A stretch of 64,000 nucleotides of DNA, from positions 69,441,239-69,505,238 of the forward strand of contig OZ020589.1 of assembly GCA_963971535.1 (NCBI GenBank). Reading direction: 5' to 3'. This DNA is from Notolepis coatsorum (lineage: Eukaryota > Chordata > Actinopteri > Aulopiformes > Paralepididae). Position numbers and translations under genes: made by a program. The notes under the pieces are model-generated. The model searched no databases, had not been told where the DNA came from, and saw nothing but the letters and a program-made list of their open reading frames with translations. Positions 32,307 to 43,153 of the stretch are shown in pieces. Numbering within the stretch: position 1 is the first letter of the stretch; every line of letters starts with the position of its first letter.

Positions 32307-32621
32307 ATGGAGCCACATCGCCGTTTTGCGATTGCCTTCATGGCATTTATTATTCTGTTATGGTGTGCCTGCCAAATACAAGCAGTAGAGGCAGAGTATG
32401 AGGAAGCAAGACGTGGGATTGATGTTGCGTTGCTGCACATCATTCAGATCACTACCACACTACAGAATTTAAACACCTCAGTATTCTTATGTGTTTCTAC
32501 TAATAATTTAGAAATGGCATCTTCTGCCCAAATGTCTAGAAGAGCCTTCACCTCGTCGTTACCCCACGTTGATCCTCGACTCATTGCTGTCTTTTTTTAT
32601 TTCTTTTTTTTGCCGCTGTGA
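32307..32621 (+). CDS. Small unassigned open frame with a hydrophobic N-terminus
   Basis: About 104 codons starting MEPHRRFAIAFMAFIILLWC, a strongly hydrophobic stretch resembling a signal anchor, followed by a charged helix-like segment (EAEYEEARRGIDVALLH). It lies in the left part of the outermost TIR element. I do not recognise the family. It may be a first exon of an element protein or a chance frame; the amino-acid composition is better than most chance frames here. Confidence 0.3.
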   Translation: MEPHRRFAIAFMAFIILLWCACQIQAVEAEYEEARRGIDVALLHIIQITTTLQNLNTSVFLCVSTNNLEMASSAQMSRRAFTSSLPHVDPRLIAVFFYFFFLPL

Positions 32622-32840
32622 GATGAGATACAGACAGGTCTGTGTAATAAGGCTGCTAATGTGAGGATGAAGTTATTAGGTGGAGTTGCGCCTGCGCGCT
32701 CTTTGGGGAAGAGTTGGGTCGCGCGACTGCTGTCACTTGGCGCCTGTCATTCATCTAGAGAGACAGAGAGGAAGAGAGAGACTGTCCGCGCGCGCCGCCA
32801 GTCTAGAGAGACAGAGAGAGAGAGAAAGAGAGAGAGAGAG

Positions 32841-32919
<79 letters not shown>

Positions 32920-33359
32920 GAGAGAGACTGTCCGCGCGCCTGTCATTCATTTGAGTTGGCCGGGTTGCGCGCAAGCTGTCACTTGGCGCTGTCAAGTTGG
33001 GTCGCACGACCGCCGCTACTAGGCACCTGTCACTCATTTGCTCTAGATTAGATACTATATAAAGTTCGTTTTGCGTTCACACCAACAGCAAATGAACCAT
33101 GGTCCACTTTGAAACGAACAGAGTCCCAACTTTTCAAGAGGACCATGTAGGGCTGGGCGATATGACCAAAAACGTTATCGCGATAAAATTATAAAATGAT
33201 TTTCATATAATTCGATATCGATAATTATCGTCGATATAATGTCCGTCAAGTTTAATTAACTTCTTATGCTGCTGCGAATGTCTCAAGTCGAGTTGATGTC
33301 GTCATCAGTCCGCGCACGTTAGTAGTTAGCCGACAAGCGGAGTATCTCATGACAATAAA

Positions 33360-33598
33360 TATGACACTAAAATACTCTCTTCCGCCACAATATATTGAAA
33401 CGAACTGTATACCCCACACTACTATAAACGTGGCCTCAGAATTCAAAACACACACATACTCGGCACGTAAATATATAAAACATCGCCGTGCAAGCTAATT
33501 AGCCTAGCAAGCCTGTAGTATCTAAGCGGTGTATTCCATGACACAATGTGCTAAATATGACACTAAAATACTCTCTTCCGCCACAATATATTGAAACG
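33360..33598. repeat. 196-bp direct repeat inside the hAT-like element
   Basis: 'tatgacactaaaatactctc' with 'ttccgccacaatatattgaa' starts at 33360 and again at 33556. The second copy continues beyond the BEL insertion at 58456, where 'actataaacgtggcctcaga' and 'catcgccgtgcaagctaatt' recur. Confidence 0.85.
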
Positions 33599-33603
33599 AC
33601 GTC

Positions 33604-34114
33604 TGTTGTGAAGGATCAGATTAAACCGAATATATATATTTATTTATGGATATATATTTAATAGTATTTGTATATCGTTTGATATCCCTTGTATATTCCT
33701 TGTACATATACACTGAATATCCCTTTATTCTACTACAGCCCATAATAGTTCATTCTCTTATTGGACGAAAGGACCAGGCGCCAGGGACAAGCCCCTGGCG
33801 TTCAAGTTCAAAGGTACCGACGAGACATGCCTTTACTAGCCTCAGCTCCGCGCAGGAATACGGCTACCGAAAGCAGAGCGGCACTACTTGTCCACTGTGC
33901 ATATAAATATGGCGCAAGAAATGTAGAATTCCTCTTAGTCCTTTACCCTTCTACCCAACTAAGTAACAAGACGTGAAGCCTCACCCCACGATACCGCGTG
34001 CGGTGTAGTACGGCCTGTTTGGCCTTAGAATAGCAGTGAGACCTCGTGCGAATTAATAGCTGAATTGCCAGAGTTTGGCACCGTATTTCTATTAAGTAAT
34101 AATAGTCTATTATG
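33604..34114 (+). repeat. BEL 5' LTR, first part
   Basis: Matches the first 511 bp of the 3' LTR at 57066. It is cut by the Polinton, whose 6-bp target duplication ATTATG ends this part (34109-34114). Confidence 0.92.
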
Positions 34115-35103
34115 AGAGAGAGAATTAGGATACGGCATGTGTCAACTTATGCAAAACACGCCCCTTTTAGTTTGATTGATTGTAGCCACGCCCCTTTTTG
34201 GAATTTGGAGCGTTCTGATTGGCCGAGAGGTTTAAGGGGGCGGGACTTAGGGTAGGTTATTTTGAGATGATTTATGACCCCCTAGGGCTTCTCTGATTGG
34301 TCTAGGATGTAAGGAGGCGGGACATCCGGTTTTGAGGGAGGGTCATCCGGTTTTCGGAAGGGGAGGAGTTTTTTTTTTATTTTATTTTTTTTTCAAAAAG
34401 AGTGTATTCCATGGTTTTACAGAATATGTATTTCTGTATTTCCAAACGTTTTCAGAATATATCATCACAATTAAGTTTTACAAGGTTGATTACATTATGT
34501 GTATTCCAAAGTCTTAAGAATATATATTCAGAATAAAAATACAAGATGTGTTTTCTTCAGAAAGTGTATTTATTTCAAATGTGTGTGTGTGTGTGTGTGT
34601 GTTCAGAATATAGTTTCACATCAATCTTCAGAAGTGTATTGTCAAAAACCTTGTATTTCTTTCCAGAAAGTGTATTTATTCCGCGCGGAGATGTTTAAGA
34701 ATCCCCACCCGCGCGCGCGCGCATCTCTCTAACTGTATCGTGTGTCGGGGGGTTGCCTGCTGCTGCTGCGGGGGAAAAGTCATGCAGTACCGTTATGAAT
34801 GGCTCAAGACGTGTATGACAGTGTGTGTCGTGTTTTAGTAGAGAGTCTGAAGCAACACTCTTCAATGTGTTGTATTGAAGGCAGTGATGCGCGATGTTGA
34901 CGGGTGGCTGGTGGTTTTGAGATCGCTAGACCGTTGTACTGACTTCTGAAGCAGCATCCCCCTGCGGGGAGTGCAGGTGCGGTAGAGCGATCTCAAAACA
35001 ACAACACAGTTTTTTTTAGAATGAAAGTGTAAGGTCTGTCGAGGGGGGATAAGATATCTCTCTATGTCAGAAAAGCCGTTTAATGGGCCAGCGACTTCCC
35101 CAT

Positions 35104-35179
<76 letters not shown>

Positions 35180-35230
35180 TCAAAACGGCTAACTGTTGTA
35201 GACTGAACGACGTCTTACAGTATAAAGTAT
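34115..35230 (+). repeat. Polinton left terminal inverted repeat
   Basis: About 1116 bp matching the reverse complement of 48719-49828. It includes GT microsatellites (34581-34601 and 35106-35176) and a GCGCGC run. The two ends differ mainly in microsatellite length and one small indel. Confidence 0.92.
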
Positions 35231-35366
35231 AAAGAAAATACGTTTTCAAAAGTAGGAAGGCCTAAAAAAAAAGAGGAAGTAAGACCCCCTGTATAAATGA
35301 TACCATGGTCCTATAACCATTTTGTATCTTTTTTTTGAAAAACAAAAGACATCCAAAATACCTACG

Positions 35367-36035
35367 ATGGCTGTATATCACGATAACAACGGTACGACAG
35401 CTCGCATGGCGTTTTAAATGATTCCTGATAAAGCCTTTTATAAATCATGATTATAACTCTATATTATTTTTAAACATCGATCTCTACCTTACAGAAAACC
35501 AGGGGGAATACGCAGACATATTAATACCACTTGGTAAGTACCTTAAAGTATTATTCAATATACAAAATATCTGGATGGTTTGATTTTTATAAAAATGTGA
35601 CTTATTTTACTGTTTTTTTTCTAAAAAAGTAAATCCAATAGACGCCGATATCATCTGGGGATCATATGCAAATGGTGTGTTTTTTTTTAATACATTTTAT
35701 ATAACACTAAAATATTAATGTGATTTTTTACTTGAAATAAAAACCCATCTTTATAATTTTTTTTTACAGACGGAAGCGTGTGGTTGAATCTAATCGATGA
35801 GGTGGCCGAGTTGGAGGAGGAGGTGCTGGTGAAGGAGGAGGAGGAGGAGGTGTTGGTGGAGGAGGAGGAGGAGGAGGAGGAGGAGGAGGAGGAGGAGGAG
35901 GAGGAGGAGGAGGAGGAAGAGCTGGTGTGCAAACCGGCTACGTCGCCTGGATTGAATCATCTAAATCAGGAAGATTATACGGACGTCTGGGGCTTTGAAG
36001 CATTGGCCGAGATTACCGTCCTCGATAATACAGGT

Positions 36036-36134
<99 letters not shown>

Positions 36135-36441
36135 TTAAGATTATAGTATTCTAAAACGTTCTCGTTTCTACACAGCCTCCACTATCGAGGATGATGATTT
36201 AACGCCCGCGGAACTGCAGGAGGTGAATCTCATGGATCAACAAGCCATCGAGCAACAAGCCATCGAGCAACAAGACGTCGAGGAGGGCGCCCCCCACCAC
36301 CACCACCACCACCACCACCACCACCACAAACCGGAGGCCTACCGTCGACAACATCACAGGACCCTTGAAACGCAGTACTCCCTGAAATACAAACGTACAG
36401 TACTATCATGCTATGCAAGACTCCATGGTGCTATGCCCTAA
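35367..36441 (+). CDS. Polinton acidic and His-rich small gene, probably spliced
   Basis: Short open stretches on the plus strand are separated by gaps with intron-like GT and AG borders. The largest carries a long run of Glu from GAG repeats (about 35815-35920). The last carries repeated QQAIEQ motifs, a His tract (about 36296-36326) and ends before 36441. A (GT)n microsatellite lies in one gap (36036-36133). It sits first in the rightward block, ahead of the polymerase. No family was recognised. An acidic low-complexity protein could be regulatory, but function is unknown. Confidence 0.45.
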
Positions 36442-36541
36442 TGCCATGTGTATCAGAAATGCAGATATCATTGATTGTAACTAATTAACTTGAGGAGGGA
36501 GTCGCTTTTTTTATTTTATTTTTTATTTTAAATAACTAATC

Positions 36542-39500
36542 ATGGAGGAAAATTTAAACAGTGTTAATATACTGGACTGCTCAATGCCTGATATGGAAGA
36601 GCTTGAAGCCTTTTTGTTCTCTAATAACTCTAACGAATGGTTATCAGACACTCGTGATTATAATAAGTCAATAGAAATGCTTGACGCGCTTAGAGCCAGA
36701 GTTGATGACTATACAAACCCCCAACTGCTATACAACATAGATTTAGAAAGCGTCAATCGTGATTATAATAAGTCAATAGAAATGCTTAACAATCTTACAC
36801 GTTTAAATACCCAAACGTCTCTCGAAAACGTTGCCTTGAGCACAGCTATAAATGCAGCACAGGATAGTATTCTGGCCTTACAATCCGATACATCGCTCGA
36901 AAATGATACCTTATCAAGCGATTTACTTGAGACAGAGGCTAGTATGCGATTGCTGTGCAGAAATACCTACGATGATGATGACAATGAACCTGAAGATTCT
37001 GCGGAAATGGAGGAGTTATTTGTAGAATTAGATGAAATGCATGCATCGTTAGCGAGCCCCATAGCATCTACCTCAAACGCTGAGAATCCTACTATCCAAA
37101 CTGGTAGAGGTGGCGCTACAATACATAATCGCGGACGCTATAATAACCTAGAACTGAGAGAACATTTTAACTTAAAACCCACGAAAGGACCCCCCGACTT
37201 CATTGCATTCCATAATAATATTACGGACACCGTGGAACGTCTTCTGACTAGAATTGAACACTTAACAACCGACGGTGATGTCATACAGGTATCGTTAATG
37301 GGTGAGACTATGCCAGAAACGGTTTATAGAAAACTCACTAAAGGTCGTGATGATCTTGAGAATTTCTACCTGATACTCGAACAGATAGTGCAATCAAATC
37401 ATGCAATACTCGCTGATCCAACCTTACATCTGATGGCACAGATCATACAAGTGCCTAGGGGTGAAGGTGGTGTCAGAAGAAAAATAGATGAGTTGTTAGA
37501 CAGCGAAATTTTAGCCAAGAAACGTTGTTACTTAAACATCATAATAAATCCCGATGATCAACAGTGTTTTGCAACGAGCGTTGCGCTACTATTAGATCCA
37601 TCTATAAATCAAGATACTGCCTACCAGAGAGGTAATGCTTTACAAACACTTGCAGATCTTCCTGAAGGAGGTGTGAGTTTCACCGATATACAACGCTTCG
37701 AGAGGGTTTTAAATCGTTCAATAATAGTATTCTTTCGAGATGATAAAGGTTTCTCGCATTATAATTCAGGGTATGTAGGAACGGAGCCAACTCTACATCT
37801 TCTCCTACATTCTGCGCATTACTACGGCATAACAAGACTACAGGCTTTTCTAGGCACACCGTACGTTTGTCCGGGGTGTTATGCGGGTTACACACGTAAA
37901 GGTGCACACTCATGTAAGACTACTTGTTCCATATGTCACCACGTTGATTGTCATACAAAGCCTAAAAAGCTACGGAAATGTAAAAATTGCAATAGGATTT
38001 GTCAATCATCTTTCTGTTATGAGCAACATAAAGCAAGTCGTCCTACCACGCTAAAACAGCGATCTGTTTGCGACGCTAATAAAAAATGTGAAAAATGTGG
38101 TGCGCTCGTCTACATTGCAGCCTTGAAACCTAAAAAACACGTGTGCAGGACGGCTAGCTGTTACACCTGTAAGGATCCTTTACCTAACGAGATAGCCAAA
38201 CGGGATCATAAATGTTATTTCAAAACATTAACCGTCGAGACTAATCAGCCTCCCAGCTTAGTGTTTTACGATATTGAATCTTATGTCGACTGTAATAATA
38301 TTCACGTCCCGTACCTCATTTGCTGTCAAAATAATAATCGTAAGGATTGTTGGAGTGGTCCTGACTGCGTCAAGCAGTTTCTTAAACATTTTCGAAAACC
38401 TCGCTATGCACGTCACACCTTCATAGCCCATAATAGTCGCGGTTTCGATAGCTATCTAGTTTTAAAACCGATGGTTATGGACGGTTTAACCCCCAATCTG
38501 ATCACCCAAGGTAGTAAAATCCTATGTTTAAACGATAAGACCTTTCATCAGCGTTATATAGACTCCGTCTCCTTTCTACCTATGAAATTAAGTCAAATAC
38601 CCGTAGCAATGGGGTTTACTGATCAAATGAAAGGGTATTTTCCCCATTCATTCAGTTCTCTAGAAAACCTTAACTACATCGGTAACTATCCGGCACCCGA
38701 GTGTTATAACCCTGATGGAATGTTACCGTCAGAAAGAGCGAAATTCTTTCAATGGTACGACGGGGTTAAGACAGGTGTTTTTTATTTTGCGTCAGAAGCT
38801 AAACGTTACTGCACCAACGATGTGGATATACTCAGCCGCGGTTGTTTGAAATTTCGGGAGGATTTCATTAAAGAAACAACGTCGATCCTTTTCACTCTAT
38901 CACCATAGCCTCGGCATGCTTACGAGTTTTCAAAACACAATATCTAAAACCAAACGTTCTAGCCATACCAGATCCGACCAATTATAAAAATCTGAAATGT
39001 TTTTCTAGTGCATCCATACAATGGCTCGAATACATGTCTAAAAAACACGGTATTTCCATAAAACATGCTTTGAATGGTGGCGAGACACATGTAGGCCCCT
39101 ACTATCTAGATGGATATCAGGACAATGGGATAGAGAAACACGCTTTCGAATTTTATGGCTGCTTTTTTCACGGGTGTAAAAAATGCTACAAAGCCCACGA
39201 TCTGAATCCTTTGACCCGTAAACTGTATGGAGAAATGTATACAGATAGTTTAACTAAGATAGATGTTTTAAAATCAACGTACGGCGTGGACACAACCGTT
39301 ATATGGGAACATGATTGGAATGTTTTGAAAGATACAGACGTAGAACTTCAAGCATTCCTTAAACAATATCCGTACAGTCTGACTGACCAATGCTTTGATC
39401 CTAGAGAGGCTTTGTATGGAGGACGGACATCCGCTATTAGATTACGTTATACAACAACAGGTGTTGAGAAAATATCGTATAACGATGTGTGTTCTTTATA

Positions 39501-40749
39501 CCCCCATGTTATGAGTAGTGCAGAGTGTTTTTACCCTACAGGTCACCCCGTTATTATACGCAGTGATTTCAAGGACCTAAACACTTATTTTGGATTGGTC
39601 AAAGCCACGATGATCCCACCGAGAGGTTTATTTTTTCCTGTACTACCCTATAGAGGAAACGGTAAACTTCTATTCCCTTTATGCCGAACTTGTGCTCTCG
39701 CAAACAATCAGGAAAGTGAATGTCTGCACACTGATGTCGAACGCTCGTTAACAGGTGTATGGATCACCCCCGAGTTAAACAAAGCTATAGAGCTAGGCTA
39801 TCGCGTAGCTGAAATCCACCAAGTATGGGATTTCCCGGATCGTAGTAGCGATATCTTTGGATCGTACGTTAAAGCTTTCTTGAAAGGCAAGACAGAAGCT
39901 AGTGGATACCCCGCTGACGTGATCACCGAGGCCGAAAAAGATCTATACATAACCGAATACCATAACCGTGAGGGGGTATTGTTAGATAAGGACTCAATCA
40001 CATCGAACCCCGCTAAAAGGTGTCTGTTCAAATTGATGTTGAATTCTTTTTGGGGTAAATTTGCTCAACGTACCAATTTACCAAACACAGTGCTATTAAG
40101 AAACCCCACCGACTTCTTCAAACTTTTATTCTCTGAAGAATATGAGGTCAAATACTTTTCATTCCTTAATGATGACATAGCATTAGTGCAGTGGATTTAT
40201 ACAGAACGACATCTTCTCAGTCAAAGAGATACCAATATTTTCATAGCATCCTTTGTAACAGGTTACGGTCGTCTGCATTTGTATAGTTATCTACATAAAC
40301 TTGGTGAAAATGTTTTATATCATGACACAGATAGTGTAATTTATAAAACCTCTAAAGATGATGAGAGTTTACCTTTAGGATCCTATTTAGGTGAACTGAC
40401 TAGCGAGCTACGTCCAGACGAATCCATCATCGATTGGGTAGCATGTGGACCCAAATCATACGCCTATCGTACAAACCAAGATAATGTTGTCTTGAAGGCT
40501 AAGGGAATTACGCAGACTTACGATAGCTGCAAAACGGTCTCATTTGGTTCTATGTGTAATTTAGTTGAACAATATCTAAAACGTGACCCGTCAACCCCTG
40601 AACACATTCTATTTGCACCCCAATTCCTTATAAACAGATGTAAAAAAGATTTAACTCTTTCTAACGCCAATGTGCTGAAGAAGGTCAGAGTTGTTTACGA
40701 CAAAAGACGGTTATACTCTGACGGTACGACGAAACCTTTTGGGTATTGA
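36542..40749 (+). CDS. Polinton protein-primed family B DNA polymerase (fossil, about one break)
   Basis: This replicates the element by protein priming at its ends. An N-terminal extension has a duplicated DYNKSIEML segment. A domain with NPDDQQCFATSVALLL and a Cys/His-rich region (CPGCYAGY, CSICHH, CKNCNRIC) follows. The 3'-5' exonuclease shows LVFYDIESYV and FIAHNSRGFDSYLVL. The polymerase palm shows DVCSLYPHVM (motif A), KLMLNSFWGKFAQRTN (motif B) and YHDTDSVIY (motif C), then GPKSYAYRT. Together the parts are about 1,400 codons, normal for Polinton polymerases. The gene is followed 7 bp later by the ATPase gene on the same strand. Confidence 0.92.
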
Positions 40750-40756
40750 GTGAAAA

Positions 40757-41425
40757 ATGGAGTTTACAGCTGAATATGATTTTGATCCTCGTTTAGAACT
40801 ACCCATGTCCACAATTATAGCGGGTCCTAGCGGCTGTGGGAAGACCTATCTTGTACAGAAAATATTAGAAAATTGTGATGAATGTTTGTCAAATGTACCA
40901 GATAATATCGTATGGATTTATGACTGCTATCAACCTATGTATGATGAACTGTTGAAGACATTAAAAATCACTTTTGTCAAAGGATTGCCAGAATCATTTA
41001 ACGATGAGACACTATTCCCTAGGAATATGAATCACTTAATTATTCTCGATGATATGGTGTTTTCAGCCGGGGAACATATGGAAGTGGCCAAAATTTTTAC
41101 CCAGTACAGACACCATCGCAAAATGAGTGTGATAATGCTTACACAGAATCTTTTTCAACAAGGTAAACACAACCGTACAATTAGTCTTAACGCAAGCTAT
41201 TTAATTTTATTTAAAAATCCCAGAGACAGGTTACAACTTTCAGTATTAGCGGGTCAAATGTATCCGGGGGAGAGATCCTTCCTATTGGATAGTTTCAAAG
41301 AGGCTACTATACAACCATATTCGTACCTATTAATAGACCTACGACCTCATTGTCCTGATCAGTTGCGACTTAGAACAGGCCTACTACCTCAAGAAGGACC
41401 CCCTGTTGTTTACATTAGAAAATAA
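40757..41425 (+). CDS. Polinton A32/FtsK-HerA-like packaging ATPase
   Basis: A 222-residue protein with a Walker A motif IIAGPSGCGKTYLVQK near residue 20, a Walker B motif HLIILDDMVF near residue 95, and TQYRHHRKMSVIMLTQN further on, as in genome-packaging ATPases of Polintons and related viruses. It would power DNA entry into capsids. It starts just after the polymerase and ends 5 bp before the next small gene, consistent with one transcription block. The frame is open throughout. Confidence 0.9.
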   Translation: MEFTAEYDFDPRLELPMSTIIAGPSGCGKTYLVQKILENCDECLSNVPDNIVWIYDCYQPMYDELLKTLKITFVKGLPESFNDETLFPRNMNHLIILDDMVFSAGEHMEVAKIFTQYRHHRKMSVIMLTQNLFQQGKHNRTISLNASYLILFKNPRDRLQLSVLAGQMYPGERSFLLDSFKEATIQPYSYLLIDLRPHCPDQLRLRTGLLPQEGPPVVYIRK

Positions 41426-41430
41426 GGATC

Positions 41431-41763
41431 ATGTCTATTCGTATACGGGGTCATATGAATATGTTGAAAGCTTTATATAACAGTTCACCCCTCATTCGAA
41501 AGCAGATGTTAACTAGGGCTTCACCAGAGTTGTTGAGGTGTGTGTGTGAGATAGCTTTAAATGTTTTGAAAGGGGTTATTCCTCTTAAAAAAGTACACGT
41601 ACATAAACTGCGTAGAAAAAAGAAGATTCTAAAGCTTTTGGCTAATAACAAAGTTAATTTGTCAAAGAAGAGGAAAAAGCTTATGCAGACTGGCGACGGT
41701 TTTTTTCTACCGCTACTAAGCGTAGCCCTTCCATTTTTAACATCTTTATTCCTTAAAAAATAA
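41431..41763 (+). CDS. Small basic Polinton protein, unassigned
   Basis: A 110-residue protein: an N-terminal helical part (SPLIRKQMLTRASPELLRCV, ALNVLKGVIPL), a Lys/Arg-rich middle (KLRRKKKILKLL, SKKRKKL) and a hydrophobic C-terminus (LPLLSVALPFLTSLFL). I recall similar short proteins beside the ATPase or capsid genes of animal Polintons. Basic character plus a hydrophobic tail would suit DNA or membrane association in a virion, but this is inference. Confidence 0.7.
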   Translation: MSIRIRGHMNMLKALYNSSPLIRKQMLTRASPELLRCVCEIALNVLKGVIPLKKVHVHKLRRKKKILKLLANNKVNLSKKRKKLMQTGDGFFLPLLSVALPFLTSLFLKK

Positions 41764-41778
41764 CTAATAAGGATCAAC

Positions 41779-42507
41779 ATGCAGAAGATGATTTTAATTC
41801 CTAAGAGTCAATGGAACCCTGTCTCTACAAATCCTATTAATATCACTGAGAAAGCGTCAGATAAATTACATTCAGGAATGTATAATATTCTGAACGATAT
41901 TACAGAGAAAAAGGAACAGGTGCTACCTCCCATTAACAACAATGCATCACGATTACATAATCCGGCTGTTTACGCCTCGGATTCGGATAAATCTAAGAGA
42001 ATGAATATTCTTCTACACCGTTATCTAGGTTTACTCAGACAAAAAGAACATGTTACACCCAAAGTTTTACCTATGACAGTACCGATAGAAGCGGCTGAGG
42101 TCAGAACCCTGCAAGATATTGACCAATTAGTCTCTGCACTCCCCGTTAGAAGTCAAATAAAAGCACGTATGATTATGCAACAATTAAAAATTCTACCCAC
42201 TGAATCATGGAATCTTAAAGGCGAATTTATTAGCGACGGTGTACCTATAAAAGGCTCGCATATGCTTGATTATTTAAAAACGTTAACTAGTAACTCTAAA
42301 CATTCTGCACCCGGCCCTGGTTATGATTTATTTCTACAAACCTTATCAGAGGTTAATATACCTCTATCATATATTGCAAATAAAGAGGCACAATCCTCTT
42401 TGAATTCTCTAAAGAATCAGAATGTCTTTTCAGAAGAAAATTATTACACCCGTAGAAAAAAGCGATGTAATAATAATGATACGGTTACAGATTGGCTCTC
42501 TATATGA
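41779..42507 (+). CDS. Polinton protein of unknown function, 242 aa
   Basis: Begins MQKMILIPKSQW. The C-terminal half holds VSALPVRSQIKARMIMQQL, WNLKGEFISDGVPIKGSHML and PGYDLFLQTLSEVNIPLSYI. This 'SALP…NKARALL…W…GE….G…GSHI…L' layout is familiar from proteins paired with the small basic protein in animal Polintons. No enzyme motif is seen. It is the last gene of the rightward block; A/T-rich sequence and the convergent protease gene follow. Confidence 0.7.
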   Translation: MQKMILIPKSQWNPVSTNPINITEKASDKLHSGMYNILNDITEKKEQVLPPINNNASRLHNPAVYASDSDKSKRMNILLHRYLGLLRQKEHVTPKVLPMTVPIEAAEVRTLQDIDQLVSALPVRSQIKARMIMQQLKILPTESWNLKGEFISDGVPIKGSHMLDYLKTLTSNSKHSAPGPGYDLFLQTLSEVNIPLSYIANKEAQSSLNSLKNQNVFSEENYYTRRKKRCNNNDTVTDWLSI

Positions 42508-42595
42508 AATGCATTAATGTTTTGTATTTTTTTTAATAAAAACAACAACAAAAAATGAAATACTTTCAACATGTGTCTTTTTTTTATTATTTTTG

Positions 42596-43150
42596 TTACA
42601 TACATTCATTTAACATTTCATTTAACATTCTTAAACTACAGCAGATTTGTCTATGGTTACCTTTACATTTTAATATGCAATTCTTATATTTCATGACATA
42701 TCGACGAACAAGGAGATCGTTTCTCAGGCTATCGCCAGTATAATGTTTAAATATGATGTCGTTAAGACTGCATCCTCTCGCTCTTTGACATAGAAAATAT
42801 ACACAGTGATGTCCGCAAAAGGCCGAGAGCTCATTCTGCACTCTACGTGTTGAATAATAATAGCATTCTGTAACATTTTCTTGTAGAAATTCAGTAATGT
42901 CTGAAGGATATGCTTTAGAGTTGGGGCTGAGTCCGAAGGAATCGAAAAAAACACCCTCTCGTTCGTTATCAAGGCACACAGCGAGCCAATGTACACCAGG
43001 TTTATTGCTAGGATCTGTATTAACTATAAAATAAAAAGGTCTAGTCCCTGTATTCTGTAAATTGTTTTTCAACTCATTACAAGGCCAAACACCATGGAAA
43101 CGAGACCCCAACAAGGATGTACATAACGTGTTTAGTTCTACATTATTCAT
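42596..43150 (-). CDS. Polinton adenain-like maturation cysteine protease
   Basis: A 184-residue protein with the adenovirus-protease-like order: His in GVHWLAVCLDN, Asp in GVFFDSFG and Cys in FCGHHCVYFLCQRARG, with a preceding Gln-like oxyanion region (RRVQNELSAFCG). In virions such enzymes trim capsid precursors. The gene is last in the leftward block, next to the major capsid gene, and converges with the rightward block. Confidence 0.9.
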   Translation of the reverse strand: MNNVELNTLCTSLLGSRFHGVWPCNELKNNLQNTGTRPFYFIVNTDPSNKPGVHWLAVCLDNEREGVFFDSFGLSPNSKAYPSDITEFLQENVTECYYYSTRRVQNELSAFCGHHCVYFLCQRARGCSLNDIIFKHYTGDSLRNDLLVRRYVMKYKNCILKCKGNHRQICCSLRMLNEMLNECM

Positions 43151-43153
43151 AGC

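Noticed and set aside
32661-33051. Arg/Glu repeat protein
   Set aside because: It is produced by the (GA)n microsatellite; frames in all phases give similar two-residue repeats.
33148-33260. Regulatory hairpin from CGATATCG-rich sequence
   Set aside because: The palindromic words are the subterminal part of the hAT-like element's inverted ends and need no separate explanation.
36230-36418. Gly-rich protein on the minus strand
   Set aside because: It is the antisense of the CAC repeat encoding the His tract and has no other support.
41451-41780. Minus-strand gene opposite the small basic Polinton protein
   Set aside because: The plus-strand frame fits the spacing and strand of its neighbours and has a Polinton-like layout. 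The minus-strand frame is its shadow.
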